Below the pieces are notes generated by a model. That model was not told the DNA's origin, made no database searches, and saw nothing but the letters and a program-made list of their open reading frames with translations. Shown piece by piece: positions 53,387-62,575 of a stretch of DNA of 64,000 nucleotides (the stretch's first letter is position 1; every line of letters starts with the position of its first letter). The stretch lies in the NCBI RefSeq assembly GCF_018141545.1, contig NZ_CP064357.1, positions 496,001 through 560,000 on the forward strand, given 5' to 3'. Source of the DNA: Miltoncostaea oceani. GTDB taxonomy: Bacteria > Actinomycetota > Thermoleophilia > Miltoncostaeales > Miltoncostaeaceae. Both the position numbers and the translations under genes were made by a program.

Positions 53387-53803
53387 TCAGGCCCGCAGCG
53401 AGTGGGCGGCGCGCGATCCGGGACCCGCCTGAACGGCTGGGGCGGCGGTCACCGTCACATCGGGCACGCCGGCCTGGCCGGTTCGCACATGCTCGAGATG
53501 GAAGACCGCCTGCGCCAGCAGGTCGGCGACGTGATCGTCGTGGAGCGCATAGATCATCTGCCGCCCTTGACGCTGCCGGGTCACCCAGCCCATGTGGCGC
53601 AGCATCCGCAGCTGGTGCGAGGTGGCCGACGGCGTGAGGCCCGCCGCCTCGGCGAGATCACCGACCGCGCAAGGCTCCTGGCAGAGGCGCCCGAGGATCA
53701 GGACACGGGCAGGGCTGGCGAGGATGATGAAGGAATCCGCGATCTCGGCCGCGTCGTCGGCGTTGATCGCGATCCGGGCCGTGCGGGAGATCTGATGACT
53801 CAT
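53387..53803 (-). CDS. Second ArsR/SmtB-family repressor
   Basis: The 138-residue protein is paralogous to its neighbour: winged helix SPARVLILGRLCQEPCAVGD and LTPSATSHQLRMLRHMGWV, with the alpha-5 zinc site DDHVADLLAQAVFHLEH. Its tail is an unstructured Ala/Gly extension. It lies upstream of the first arsR gene on the same strand but with a 195-bp gap. Confidence 0.88.
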   Translation of the reverse strand: MSHQISRTARIAINADDAAEIADSFIILASPARVLILGRLCQEPCAVGDLAEAAGLTPSATSHQLRMLRHMGWVTRQRQGRQMIYALHDDHVADLLAQAVFHLEHVRTGQAGVPDVTVTAAPAVQAGPGSRAAHSLRA

Positions 53804-53809
53804 GTCACG

Positions 53810-53866
53810 GCCGGGTGACAGTTGCGTCGGCGAGGCAACGCCGATCCGGGTACTGCCACCGCACGA
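53810..53866 (+). repeat. Dispersed repeat block 1, copy A
   Basis: This stretch (starting CCGGGTGACAGTTGCGTCGG) recurs at 58122-58177 with about ten differences, also in intergenic DNA. Confidence 0.7.
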
Positions 53867-53927
53867 CTAGCTCGAAGCGCGCAGGACGCCCGGCTGGCTC
53901 TCAGCCACCAACCACGAGCAGTAGTCA

Positions 53928-53983
53928 ACGCCCGTCATGGCTGGCCCGACACCCCCGCTCAGTCACGAAACGACCGGGTGTCT
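53928..53983 (+). repeat. Dispersed repeat block 2, copy A
   Basis: It recurs at 55662-55720; both contain the identical core CGCTCAGTCACGAAAC. Similarity continues weakly for another 60 bp. Confidence 0.7.
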
Positions 53984-54344
53984 CAGGACGGCCGACCGGA
54001 AGAGGGCGCGCGCGCCGAACTGAGTGGGCTTCCGGCACCCCAGCCGAATCAGGGACCTGGCGCACCGCCAACCGATGCTCGAGACGCCGAGCGGATCCCC
54101 ACGCCCTACTTATGGGGAGAGTTGCGCGCACTGTCCAGGAGGGGCAGTGCCCGAAAGCAGCGCGAAGCCGATCCGAGGACGTATCGCGCGGGCTTTCCCG
54201 GCCGTTCACCGGTCAGCGTCACCACCCCCCCCCCCGCCTCCCGGCTCTCGCTTCTCTATAGGCCCGACCGGATCCGTCAAAGGGTGTCGATCTGGGGTCA
54301 CCATGTCGACCGCTTCAAGACGCGCACTCGGATTCACTCGCTGG

Positions 54345-54378
54345 ACTCAAGCCGCCTGGTGGCGCGCCGGGGAAGGCG
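54345..54378 (+). repeat. Dispersed repeat block 4, copy A
   Basis: It recurs at 58365-58399; both have ACTCAAGC and CGCCTGGTGGCG. Confidence 0.65.
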
Positions 54379-54528
54379 AGCGAGCTTGAGCCCCGAGGCC
54401 TCCCGTCCATCGCACGCGTACGCACTCACACGCCGCCAGCTTCCCGGCGGTCGCCGTCCACGTGTCACGTATCACCCTGCGGCTGTGACCGCTTGACATA
54501 GCGAACGCGCGCCAAGCACCCTTCCGTC

Positions 54529-54918
54529 ATGCGCCTGCCCCGTCTGCGGACACTTCTCGCCGCCGCGCTCGCCAGCCTGGCTTTGGCGGCGCCCTCGGCC
54601 GTCGCCGGCTGGTACTACGCCGACGGGGCGGGGGCCTTCGGCACCCTGGCCAACGGCAACTACACCAGCGGCGGCGCGGCCGGCTACTGGACCTTTGGGC
54701 TCTTCGACAACGAGAACACGGGGGCCTCGAAGCAGTTCTTCCGAGTCCGTTACAGCGCGGGATGTGGCGGCACTTTGACCACCGTCCAGTGGAACTCCAC
54801 CAACTACGGAAATCCCAAGAACTGGACGATACCTTTCAGCACCGGCGGTTGCAGCTACACCTACGGACGCAACGTGTCAGGCGGCAACGCTCGTCTTGCC
54901 GCAGGTCAGTTCCAATAG
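54529..54918 (+). CDS. Secreted lactococcin-972-like-size protein, unknown
   Basis: The 129-residue product has a signal peptide (LLAAALASLALAAPSAVAG) and a mature part rich in Gly, Asn, Tyr and Ser with two Cys (AGCGG, GGCSYTYG). The Tyr/Asn/Gly-rich beta composition is like small secreted bacteriocin-type or lectin-type proteins, but no family is certain. TTGACA and a CACCCT box 6 nt before ATG form a possible promoter. Confidence 0.6.
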   Translation: MRLPRLRTLLAAALASLALAAPSAVAGWYYADGAGAFGTLANGNYTSGGAAGYWTFGLFDNENTGASKQFFRVRYSAGCGGTLTTVQWNSTNYGNPKNWTIPFSTGGCSYTYGRNVSGGNARLAAGQFQ

Positions 54919-54928
54919 GGGAACTCGG

Positions 54929-55603
54929 ATGAACTCCAATAGACGAGTAGGGATCATCGGCGTGGCCCTGGCGGCCGTCTTGGCCTCGGCTGGCCTTGCG
55001 GTGGCGCTGCAGGCTCATGACAGCTCCGGCCCGACGGGCGTCGCACCCGCCGCCTCGAGCCCGCCGCAGACTGTCGAGAGCCCGATCCCCGCCGGCGGAT
55101 TCGCACATCCGCCTGCCGGTCCCGCAGTGGGTCCCCCGCCCTCGCCGTCGCCGCCGCAGCCAGCTGTCGCGATCGTTCTCGATGGGCGGGCTTTCACGGT
55201 TCCCGCCGTCGTGGAGAGGCTTCTGGACCTGGGCGGCGCCGAGCTGCTTGCAGCCGACGTCAACGGCCGGTCATATGTGGCCGCCGAGAGCGCCGACGCT
55301 CGTGGGACCTGCTTCATGGAGGTCCCGGCGGCACCCGATGCGGACCCGGTGATCGGGTGCGATGAGGAGGGTGCGCTCGCGGCCAAAGGCGGCTGGCTGG
55401 TCCATCACCAAGGACCGGTGTCCGGGACGCGCTCCGGGGTCTTCATCCTGCCCCCGGGAGAGGTCACGTTGCGGGCCACCGCCGGCGCGCGCACGCTGAG
55501 TCCCGGTGGGCGAGCGGTTGTGTTCAACGACCTGCCGATGGACGTCGAGGCCCTTCAGGTGACGACGGCCCGAGGAAGGACACTGAGCCCGACCTTCCCG
55601 TAG
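54929..55603 (+). CDS. Secreted or membrane-anchored protein, unknown
   Basis: It starts 11 bp after the previous stop and is probably cotranscribed. The 224-residue product has one N-terminal helix (GIIGVALAAVLASAGLAVAL), a Pro-rich linker (about 35-75), and a beta domain with two Cys (GTCFMEV, VIGCDEE). No family is recognised. Confidence 0.65.
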   Translation: MNSNRRVGIIGVALAAVLASAGLAVALQAHDSSGPTGVAPAASSPPQTVESPIPAGGFAHPPAGPAVGPPPSPSPPQPAVAIVLDGRAFTVPAVVERLLDLGGAELLAADVNGRSYVAAESADARGTCFMEVPAAPDADPVIGCDEEGALAAKGGWLVHHQGPVSGTRSGVFILPPGEVTLRATAGARTLSPGGRAVVFNDLPMDVEALQVTTARGRTLSPTFP

Positions 55604-55661
55604 CGGATATTGCGCCTCCCGGGCTCCACGCAACGCCCAGCCGGCACTCGGCCAGTGGACG

Positions 55662-55720
55662 ACGTCCGTCCTGGCTGGTCCGACACCAACCCGCGCTCAG
55701 TCACGAAACCACTGGGTGCC
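55662..55720 (+). repeat. Dispersed repeat block 2, copy B
   Basis: Partner of 53928-53983, sharing the core CGCTCAGTCACGAAAC and the flank CTGGCTGG-CCGACACC. Confidence 0.7.
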
Positions 55721-56411
55721 CTGGAACGCTGTCTCCAGAGAGGCCACGTGGGCGCCCAACCGAGGGGGCTTTCGGCGCCGGACGCACTTGACGACCTCAA
55801 GGGTGCCGTGACCGGCGAGTAGCGTTCTACCGGCTTCCTGCGGCTCGTGAGAGGCCGCAGGAAGCACGCTCCGGTCGGGAAGTGCGACACCTGGACGGTC
55901 AGTCGTCAGGTGAGTGATCGGCGCGGCCATAGACCCCCATGGTCGTCACGAGCCCGCCGAAGCAGCAGAGCTGCAGGCTCTACTCGTACCCAGAGACCAT
56001 CATCGAACCCACGTCACGTACCAGCGCCCGTCGACAGTTCCAACATGAGGCGCTGATACTCCCACGAGAAGGTCACGGCCATCGTCCGGAGCGGGGGGGG
56101 GACCTCGCGGATGGCTGTGCGCCACACACGCTCGGGCAGAGGAACGACGGAGCCTTCTGATGCGCTCGACGGTGGCAACCCATTGCAGCACCTCGAAGGA
56201 CTGATCCGGCGCGATCCTCACCATTCGCCGACGGGGGCGGGCCGGCGCTCGAGTCCGGCCTTCCACTCGCCTCGCGTGGATCCAGTGGGGCTCGCTCGAG
56301 ACAGCCCGGTCCTCGGCACCGCGCGAGGCACGCTCAGCGGATACGTCCTCCGCGAGGTCGCGCTGACGGTCGCTGCGGGCACGCCGATCGGCGCTTTAGC
56401 GATGCAGGTTT

Positions 56412-56440
56412 TTGCCATATAGATCAAAACTTTGTATCGT
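56412..56440 (+). promoter_or_regulatory. Promoter of the AbiE-type operon
   Basis: TTGCCA (56412-56417), a 17-nt AT-rich spacer, and TATCGT (56435-56440) lie 6 nt before a GTG, so the mRNA should be leaderless. The AT-rich stretch contrasts with the GC-rich surroundings. Confidence 0.7.
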
Positions 56441-56446
56441 CAACGC

Positions 56447-57196
56447 GTGGCCTTGGGACATGCCGAGACGATCGAGTGCTTCCACCTGGGATTCCTCGCG
56501 GTCCTGCGCACCCGTCTGGATGAGGGCCGCTACGTCCTCAAGGGCGGCGCGAACCTGCGCTACTTCTTCTCCAGCGTCCGCTACTCCGAGGACATCGATC
56601 TCGACATCAGCGGGGTCGAGGGCTGGAGGATCGAGGAGCAGGTCGACAAGGTGCTCGCCTCGGACGCCCTCGGGATCGTGCTCCGCGCCGCGGGTGTGAG
56701 CGTCGTGCTGGAGGACGTGAGCAAGCCCAAGCAGACCAAGACCACCCGGCGTTGGAAGATCCCCGTCGCCGGTGCGGGCGTGCGGGAGCCGGTGCGCACG
56801 AAGGTCGAGTTCAGCAACCGCAACGGGGAGACCCGGTTCAGGCTGGAGGCCGTCCCCGGCGAGATCGTGCGGCGATACGCGATGCGCCCGCCCTCTGTGC
56901 AGCACTATCTGCTGCAGCCGGCGACCGAGCAGAAGGTCTACGCCCTCGCCGGGCGCCCCGAGACCCAGGCGCGAGATGTCTTCGACCTCGACCTGCTGTT
57001 CGGCCGAGCGCCGCTGGCGGATGACGCCGTCGAACCGCATGTCCGGACGGCCGCCGCGGAAGCCGCCCTCGCCCTGCCCTACGAGGCATTCGAGGACCAG
57101 GTTCTGCCGTTCCTCGACCCTGCGGTGGCCGACCTCTACGACAGGAACGCCTGGAACCAGATGCTCGAGCACGTCGTCGAGGAGCTACTCCGATGA
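56447..57196 (+). CDS. AbiEii-family nucleotidyltransferase toxin
   Basis: GTG 56447 is chosen from the promoter position; TTG 56432 is the longer alternative. The 249-residue protein has LKGGANLRYFFSSVRYSEDI followed by DLDI (about 32-55), the GG...D-x-D core of AbiEii/AbiGii toxins. Known members add nucleotides to tRNA 3' ends or otherwise stop growth when phage infects. It overlaps the antitoxin gene by 4 bp (ATGA). Confidence 0.88.
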   Translation: MALGHAETIECFHLGFLAVLRTRLDEGRYVLKGGANLRYFFSSVRYSEDIDLDISGVEGWRIEEQVDKVLASDALGIVLRAAGVSVVLEDVSKPKQTKTTRRWKIPVAGAGVREPVRTKVEFSNRNGETRFRLEAVPGEIVRRYAMRPPSVQHYLLQPATEQKVYALAGRPETQARDVFDLDLLFGRAPLADDAVEPHVRTAAAEAALALPYEAFEDQVLPFLDPAVADLYDRNAWNQMLEHVVEELLR

Positions 57197-57807
57197 ACGC
57201 GACCCAAGCTCACGGGCAGCTGCGCGCCTTCAGGCGTCCGATCATCGAGACGCGTGAGGCAGCTGCGCTCCTACGAACCTCCCTGAGCAACGCCTCACGC
57301 CTGTTGCGGGCGATGTCGCAGGCAGGTCTGGTCCGCCGGGTCCGGCAGGGCCTCTGGGCGCTCGATCCCGAGATCTCCCCCGTCGTCGCGGCCCCCTACA
57401 TCACCTCCCCATACCCGGCCTACGTCTCGCTGTGGTCCGCCCTCGCCCACCACGACATGATCGAGCAGATCCCCGCCAGGGTCTATGTGGCCTCGCTGCA
57501 CCGGACCCAGCAGATCCCCAGCGGCCTCGGGCACTACTCCATCCACCACCTCGCGTCCGAGGTCTTCGGGGGATTTGAAGGTGATCCCGAGGGCGGCTAC
57601 ATGGCAACCGCCGAGAAAGCCGTGTTCGACACGCTCTACGTCCGAGCTCCCCGCGGCGGACGCGTCCACTTCCCAGAGCTGTCCCTACCCGAAGACTTCC
57701 GCCACGACGACCTTCGCGGGTGGGCCGCACGCATCCCGACCCCTCGGCTTCGCACGATCGTGCAGCGAAGTATCGAGCAGACACTGGGGCTCGCCGCAGT
57801 CCCCTGA
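57193..57807 (+). CDS. AbiEi-family antitoxin
   Basis: The 204-residue protein has an N-terminal winged helix (EAAALLRTSLSNASRLLRAM, then AGLVRRVRQGLWAL) and a C-terminal domain with SIHHL and TAEKAVFDTLYV, as in type IV AbiEi antitoxins that repress their own promoter. Here the antitoxin follows the toxin, the reverse of the classic abiEi-abiEii order. Confidence 0.85.
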   Translation: MNATQAHGQLRAFRRPIIETREAAALLRTSLSNASRLLRAMSQAGLVRRVRQGLWALDPEISPVVAAPYITSPYPAYVSLWSALAHHDMIEQIPARVYVASLHRTQQIPSGLGHYSIHHLASEVFGGFEGDPEGGYMATAEKAVFDTLYVRAPRGGRVHFPELSLPEDFRHDDLRGWAARIPTPRLRTIVQRSIEQTLGLAAVP

Positions 57808-58121
57808 CCGTGGCACGCCCCGCGCCACAGAGCCGGCAGCGGCGAGGGACCACGGCCAAGGCGCCCCGTGCGCGGGAGAAGAACCCATCCCGCGAACGCA
57901 CGAGCAAGCGTCGCCCCACGCTCACATCCACTCCAAGCGAGCAGGAGTCCCGCCCCCGCCGTCTCCGCGACGCCGAGAGCCCCTCAAGCAGCCGCGCGTA
58001 ACGGCTCGTCACTCCCAACAGGCCCTCAGGCGGCGAGCCCCCGAACACCCCCCCCTCTATCGACACCAGACCCGAAATGCCTGGGGAACGGACACGGCTC
58101 CTCCGTGCCAGGGTGCTTGGA

Positions 58122-58177
58122 CCGGGTGTCAGTTGCGTCGGCGAGGCACCGACGATCCGGGTCCAAAACCGCACGAC
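58122..58177 (+). repeat. Dispersed repeat block 1, copy B
   Basis: Partner of 53810-53866; shares GTTGCGTCGGCGAGGCA and CCGCACGAC. Confidence 0.7.
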
Positions 58178-58181
58178 GACG

Positions 58182-58357
58182 CTAGGACGGATCCCCGCTG
58201 ACGCGAGCGACGTCATCGAGGCTCTTGTCCATCAGATGGGCGGCTGCTGCCAGATCGCCGCCGCGAAGGGCGGCTCGGGCACGATCGATCCCTTGCTCGA
58301 GTCGGTCAGCGTGCCGCGCCACGAACTCTTCAACTGCGACATCCACGACCTGGGCCC
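58182..58357 (-). pseudogene. Remnant of a small helical protein
   Basis: The minus-strand frame VVDVAVEEFVARHADRLEQG continues to DVARVSGDPS and stops at 58182. Upstream it enters a repeat block, so the natural N terminus is lost. The helix and composition resemble a toxin-antitoxin component, but this is only an impression. Confidence 0.3.
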
Positions 58358-58364
58358 CCAGAGA

Positions 58365-58399
58365 ACTCAAGCTCGCCTGGTGGCGAGGCGGGGGAGGCG
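58365..58399 (+). repeat. Dispersed repeat block 4, copy B
   Basis: Partner of 54345-54378. Confidence 0.65.
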
Positions 58400-58560
58400 C
58401 TGGCGTCCGGGCCGGACCGAGGAAGCGAGGGGGCACGCCCGTGCCGGCACTGCTCAGGGTCGGTGCGGGTGCGGTGCCCAGAACGGGCGTCCAATGGGCC
58501 TGGGGGCGGCCCCGGGCCGTATCCCGCGCGGGCTCTCTCCATCACCCCGCTGACCGTGGC

Positions 58561-58878
58561 CTATCGGCGCGCCTGCTTGAAGGCTGCCACCTGCTCGGCG
58601 GCCTCCGTCAGTACTTCCGTCGTGGGTGGCCACGCACCCGTCTCCGGCCCGCCAACGGGTGGCCTGCTGGTTTCAGCACCTGCCAGGTAGGTGGTCTCCG
58701 CTAAACCGACCCGTATGAAGGCGCGGTCTGCTCTGATGAGGGCCCACTCGACGGCGTCTTCCACGCGCTCGAATCCGGACTGCTCAGCTACAAGCTGGTC
58801 GTCATCCTCGACATGTGCAAAGAAGCTCCGTTCTCGTTCAAAGTCGTGAACATCCTCTGCTACCCAACCAGTCCTCAT
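58561..58878 (-). CDS. Small acidic protein, unknown
   Basis: ATG 58878 has GGGAGGA 4 nt upstream. The 105-residue product starts with a beta-rich segment (DFERERSFFAHVEDDDQLVA) then a helix (VEDAVEWALIRADRAFIRVG) and ends basic. Order and size resemble small antitoxin-like or DUF proteins, not further identified. Confidence 0.55.
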   Translation of the reverse strand: MRTGWVAEDVHDFERERSFFAHVEDDDQLVAEQSGFERVEDAVEWALIRADRAFIRVGLAETTYLAGAETSRPPVGGPETGAWPPTTEVLTEAAEQVAAFKQARR

Positions 58879-58963
58879 TGATCCTCCCGCCCTACGTGGT
58901 GCGGTACCCTGCGCCTCCAGGCCATCCTCGCCGAGATCGAGGAGGAACGCCGCCATCTGGGCC

Positions 58964-59539
58964 GTGGTCTCCTGCCCGAAGGTCTTCCTCAGCCTGCGCC
59001 CTGTCGGCATCCGGGCGGCCCGGTGCGGGCTTCTGCCGGTCCTGGTTTTCTTGCTGGTGGCCGGCTGCTCAGGCGGATCCAAGTCAGCGGAAACAACGAC
59101 GGCGGGCGTGGCGCGCGAGGGGCCGGCGCTCACGGACTGGACGGTGGTCCTCGACGACGTCCGTCTGATGCCAGCGGGCATCGGCATGGCGCTTCACCCG
59201 ACGCGTGAGCCGATCATCGTCGCGGCGACCTCCCGGGTGCCCCTGGAGGTCTGCCCGGCCGACTCGATGGGCCGGCCCTCTGCCCCTCAGCGGTCATCGT
59301 TCGGGCGTCGCTGGACAGCGTGTCTGCCTCTCGACTCCCAGCCCGTGGAACTCCCGGTGACCGACGGCCTCTCCCATGTCGGGCTTCGCGTCCGCCCGAT
59401 CGAGCGCGGCAGCGTAGGCCTCAGCCAGATCAGGGTGAGATGGACATGCCAGGACACCTACTTCGTCCTGGACGAACCCACGGGGGCGCTCCAGCCGCCG
59501 TCGCCTCGCTGCGGCTCCGCGCCGAAGGAGGGGAGGTAG
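58964..59539 (+). CDS. Lipoprotein, unknown
   Basis: The frame starts with GTG 58964; a later start is possible. A hydrophobic stretch GLLPVLVFLLVAGC ends in a lipobox Cys, then SGGSKSAETTT. The mature part has four Cys (LEVCPAD, TACLPL, RWTCQD, PRCGS) and is beta-rich. No family is recognised. Confidence 0.6.
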   Translation: MVSCPKVFLSLRPVGIRAARCGLLPVLVFLLVAGCSGGSKSAETTTAGVAREGPALTDWTVVLDDVRLMPAGIGMALHPTREPIIVAATSRVPLEVCPADSMGRPSAPQRSSFGRRWTACLPLDSQPVELPVTDGLSHVGLRVRPIERGSVGLSQIRVRWTCQDTYFVLDEPTGALQPPSPRCGSAPKEGR

Positions 59540-60483
59540 TCGAGTAGCCGCGATCGGGATGCGGCCTCGATGCAGACCATGAAGCGACACGCCCGTCGCG
59601 GCAGACCCTCGCCACCGGCGAGCGTGACGTCAGCCGACGGGGTCCGGCCCGCAGAGCCGGCAGTCCATCGGAGGCACACCGCTCACGCCGGCCCCCGCGC
59701 GCCGCGCGTGCGCCGGACCACGAGTCCAGCAGCTGAGGAACGAGTGCATGTCCCGAGCTTGGCCCTCTGGCCTCGGTGGCGGTCACCTTGCCCCACCTCC
59801 AACGGTGCTCAAGACCGTCAGCGACGACGCTCTGGGTTTCTCCCGACGCCCGAGGCGGCCTCGAGCCCCTCGCGCTATCGATGCCATGCGACCCGGAGAC
59901 GGACCCGGCGGATCCGCCAACGGAGTCCCTCGGGGCCGTGCACACGGCCGTCCTGATGGTCGACGGCTTCGAATTGAGCCAGCGAAGCAGCGTTGCGCGC
60001 GGCCATAAAGAATGAAACGAGCGCATGCTCCAGTTTGCTTTTTTATTGGGTTCGCGGGCCATACGAAGTCCGACATGCGACGCTCGGACCGGCTCCGCGC
60101 GGCGGCCAGACGCGCCCCTGGCGTGCCCCACAGCACCACGACCGGGCATGCCCGCAGTGCGGCTCAACGGGCACCCGAGTCCACGGCGGGCCCGGAGTCG
60201 CAGGGACTCCGGCTTCCTGCTGACGCGACTTCCGGGAGACGAACGGACCGTCGGCGACACGACTCGTGGGAACTGCTGTGGAAGCTCTGGCGTTTCATCG
60301 TCCGCGGCAGGCTGGTGGAGGAAGCGAACCGAAGCTGACTGTCAGGGAGAATCGACGAAACTGGAGGGGGGTCGCTTCGCTCGCACTGCACCGCAAGCTC
60401 GCCGCGCCTCGGCTACGGCAGATCTGTCGTCGGCGGACCAATAGAGTCAGAAGACGTCATCGCACCCGCTGAGGGGGTCGAGG
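59540..60483. other. Intergenic region, no supported gene
   Basis: Across 944 bases no frame combines good codon use with a plausible start. A short AT-rich patch (TTGCTTTTTTATTGG at 60037-60051) stands out. It may hold decayed genes. Confidence 0.4.
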
Positions 60484-61110
60484 TTGGCCGACGGCTTAGG
60501 CTCGAATGAGGTTAGGCCGCGACGCGGGCGCCCTCTCGACCCTCGGGTAAAGGGCCGCGTCATGAGTGCGGCACGCCAAGTTGTCGGGCAGCACGGACTC
60601 GCGGGCTCGTCGATCCAGATGATCGCCGACCGAGCCGGGATCAGCAGACCGACCGTCTACCGTCGATGGCGAAACCTTGAGGCCGTCGTTGTCGCCGCGA
60701 TCGCGGATCTCGAAGAGGAGTTGCAGCCGACCCTGAAGGACCCCCCGAACGGGGACCTGCCGATGGCTGCCGCCACGGCATACCAGTTCCTCGTCACCGG
60801 GCCCCGAGCCGGCTTCCTTCGGGCGGTCCTCGAGACATCGACACGAGAACCACCAACTGAAGCTGCGCTCCAACAGTCGGTGCTGTCCCCAATGACGCTG
60901 TACCTCGAGGCCGCAGCGGCGGGTGTGCCGCAAGACGACGGCGGCGCGACGGCTGCCGAGATGGCTCGGGCGGTCATGGATCGTCTGCTGCTTCGAATGG
61001 CCCAAGGCCAATCCGACCGAGACGCCGGCTCGATCGCGTCCACAGTGACCCTCATCCAAACGACCTACACCGGTCGGTCCACGTCCGAGCGGGCAGTAGA
61101 GCCGACATAG
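60484..61110 (+). CDS. TetR-family transcriptional regulator
   Basis: From a TTG start the product has 208 residues. The N-terminal HTH is clear (VKGRVMSAARQVVGQHGLAG, then IQMIADRAGISRPTVYRRW, about 22-65). The C-terminal ligand domain has TGPRAGFLRAVLE and the family-typical late helices. No obvious target gene is adjacent on either side, so its regulon is unknown. Confidence 0.9.
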   Translation: MADGLGSNEVRPRRGRPLDPRVKGRVMSAARQVVGQHGLAGSSIQMIADRAGISRPTVYRRWRNLEAVVVAAIADLEEELQPTLKDPPNGDLPMAAATAYQFLVTGPRAGFLRAVLETSTREPPTEAALQQSVLSPMTLYLEAAAAGVPQDDGGATAAEMARAVMDRLLLRMAQGQSDRDAGSIASTVTLIQTTYTGRSTSERAVEPT

Positions 61111-61453
61111 AGCGGCAACGACTGGGCTGTCGCCAACGGGTCCAGCGCGCTTGTTGCAGATCTGGAACAGGACTCACAGGATTGGGTCGGCTATCGCGAA
61201 CCGACGAAGAGCGCAGCGACCTGGAACTAGTGGCGCAGCTACTCGATGCGTCCTCAGGCGACCTCCAACGCGCACTCGATCGGGCAGCCTTAAGACCAAG
61301 CGAGACCAGAACGAGCGCGAGCGAAGGCTCGCCAGCCGGATCGCGCGGCACCCGTCGGGCATCGGCGCCCTTGGCGTCCAACCAGGTTCAGCGGACACTG
61401 CGCCGATCGACCGCCAGAACACCCGCTTCGGCCATGATCCTCCTGCCGAGCAG
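61111..61453. other. Intergenic region
   Basis: A fragment in the plus strand near 61185-61310 (RTDEERSDLELVAQLLDASS) reads like the start of a small protein but loses its quality afterwards. Nothing else is seen. Confidence 0.35.
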
Positions 61454-62575
61454 TCAGTCGTCGAGGAACCACCCGGACGGAGCGATCTCCGCCCCGAGGC
61501 GGGGCGCGTACTGGCCGAGGAAGACCCGGCTCACGAGCTCTCGCCGGCTGCTCACGCCGGACTTCTCGAACACCGACTTCAGGTGGTCCTGGACGGTGTA
61601 GGCCGAGAGGTGCAGCGTGGCGGCGATCTGTGTGGTGCCGATGCCCTGAAGCACCAGGCCGATGACGTCGCGTTCCCTGCCGGTGAGGGCGAACGCGGCG
61701 GCGACGAGGGGCAGGATCTCCGGCGGGCGGGCGTCCTCGATGGTGACGACGACGTCCCCGGTCGCGCCGCCCGGGCTCGAGAGCGGTGACGCGTGGAGCA
61801 CCAGCCACCGGCCGCTGGGCAGATGGACCCGGCCCCGGGGCAGGGCGTCGGTGAGGCCCGCGCCGTAGCGACGCGCGCCGGCGACGAGCGCCCCGAGCAC
61901 GGCCTGTGGCGTGACGGTGTGGCCGCGCAGGCCGAGCTCGTCGAGCCGGGCCTGGGCGCCGGCGCTGAGTTGGCTGATCTCGTCGTCGGCGCCGACGACG
62001 ATCACCGCCGGGCCGGTCACCGCGGAGGACGGGGCGAGCGTCAGCCGGGCGAGGATCCCCGCCCGCAGCCCCGTCGCCAGCGCCTCGGACAGAGACGCGA
62101 CGAACGCGACGTCCTCGGCGTCGAACGGCTGCTCGCCGAACAGGGCGATCCCTCCCCACGCGCGACCGGACACGCGGGCGACGAGCCGCAGCTCGTCGGC
62201 GCAGTCGAGGTTCGGGAGGATCAGGTCGCGCATGCGCGCCGATCGCCGGACGTCGCCGCCGGTCGCGTGGTGCACACCCGCGGCGGGCACGTCGGCATGG
62301 GCCAACTCGGTGAAGCTCGTAGGCTCGACCTGGCCGTACTCGACGAGCCCCCACTGCTCGTCGAACTCGTCGCGTCCCTCGATGTCACCGTACTTGAAGC
62401 CCCCGGTGAGCAGGTTCGTCGCCGGGTCGAGGGTCGCCACACAGCTCGCGCAGGAGGGCATCGCCCGCTGCAGGGACGCGGTGAACTCGGCGCAGAAGGT
62501 AACGATGTCCATCCCGCCGCGGGCGAGGACCTCGACATCGCGACGTACGCGTTCGGCGGTCAGCTCGCGTCCCAC
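61454..62575 (-). CDS. LuxR-type HTH regulator with GAF/PAS-like sensor
   Basis: I place the start at GTG 62575, 6 nt after CATACT; the frame is open further. The 373-residue protein has a GAF-like sensor region (about 15-190), a PAS-like region (VIVVGADDEISQLSAGAQAR), and a C-terminal LuxR/NarL HTH (FALTGRERDVIGLVLQG, then TQIAATLHLSAYTVQDHLKS). It lacks a receiver domain. The divergent membrane protein gene is the likely target. Confidence 0.88.
   Translation of the reverse strand: MGRELTAERVRRDVEVLARGGMDIVTFCAEFTASLQRAMPSCASCVATLDPATNLLTGGFKYGDIEGRDEFDEQWGLVEYGQVEPTSFTELAHADVPAAGVHHATGGDVRRSARMRDLILPNLDCADELRLVARVSGRAWGGIALFGEQPFDAEDVAFVASLSEALATGLRAGILARLTLAPSSAVTGPAVIVVGADDEISQLSAGAQARLDELGLRGHTVTPQAVLGALVAGARRYGAGLTDALPRGRVHLPSGRWLVLHASPLSSPGGATGDVVVTIEDARPPEILPLVAAAFALTGRERDVIGLVLQGIGTTQIAATLHLSAYTVQDHLKSVFEKSGVSSRRELVSRVFLGQYAPRLGAEIAPSGWFLDD

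Larger units (their letters stand above)
53804..54528. other. Intergenic region made of dispersed repeat blocks
   Basis: No gene is supported over 725 bases. It contains four blocks that recur elsewhere in the window: 53810-53866, 53928-53983, 54180-54218 and 54345-54378. A run of ten C occurs near 54227. A possible promoter TTGACA-18-CACCCT (54494-54523) serves the gene at 54529. Confidence 0.5.
55604..56446. other. Intergenic region with a repeat copy
   Basis: No gene is supported. It holds the second copy of repeat block 2 (55662-55720) and ends in the AT-rich AbiE promoter. Confidence 0.5.
57808..58560. other. Intergenic region with repeat blocks and a gene remnant
   Basis: It contains copies of block 1 (58122-58177), block 4 (58365-58399) and block 3 (58518-58555), in a different order from 53.8-54.4 kb. 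A protein remnant is listed at 58182-58357. The first 300 bases hold nothing I can support. Confidence 0.45.
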
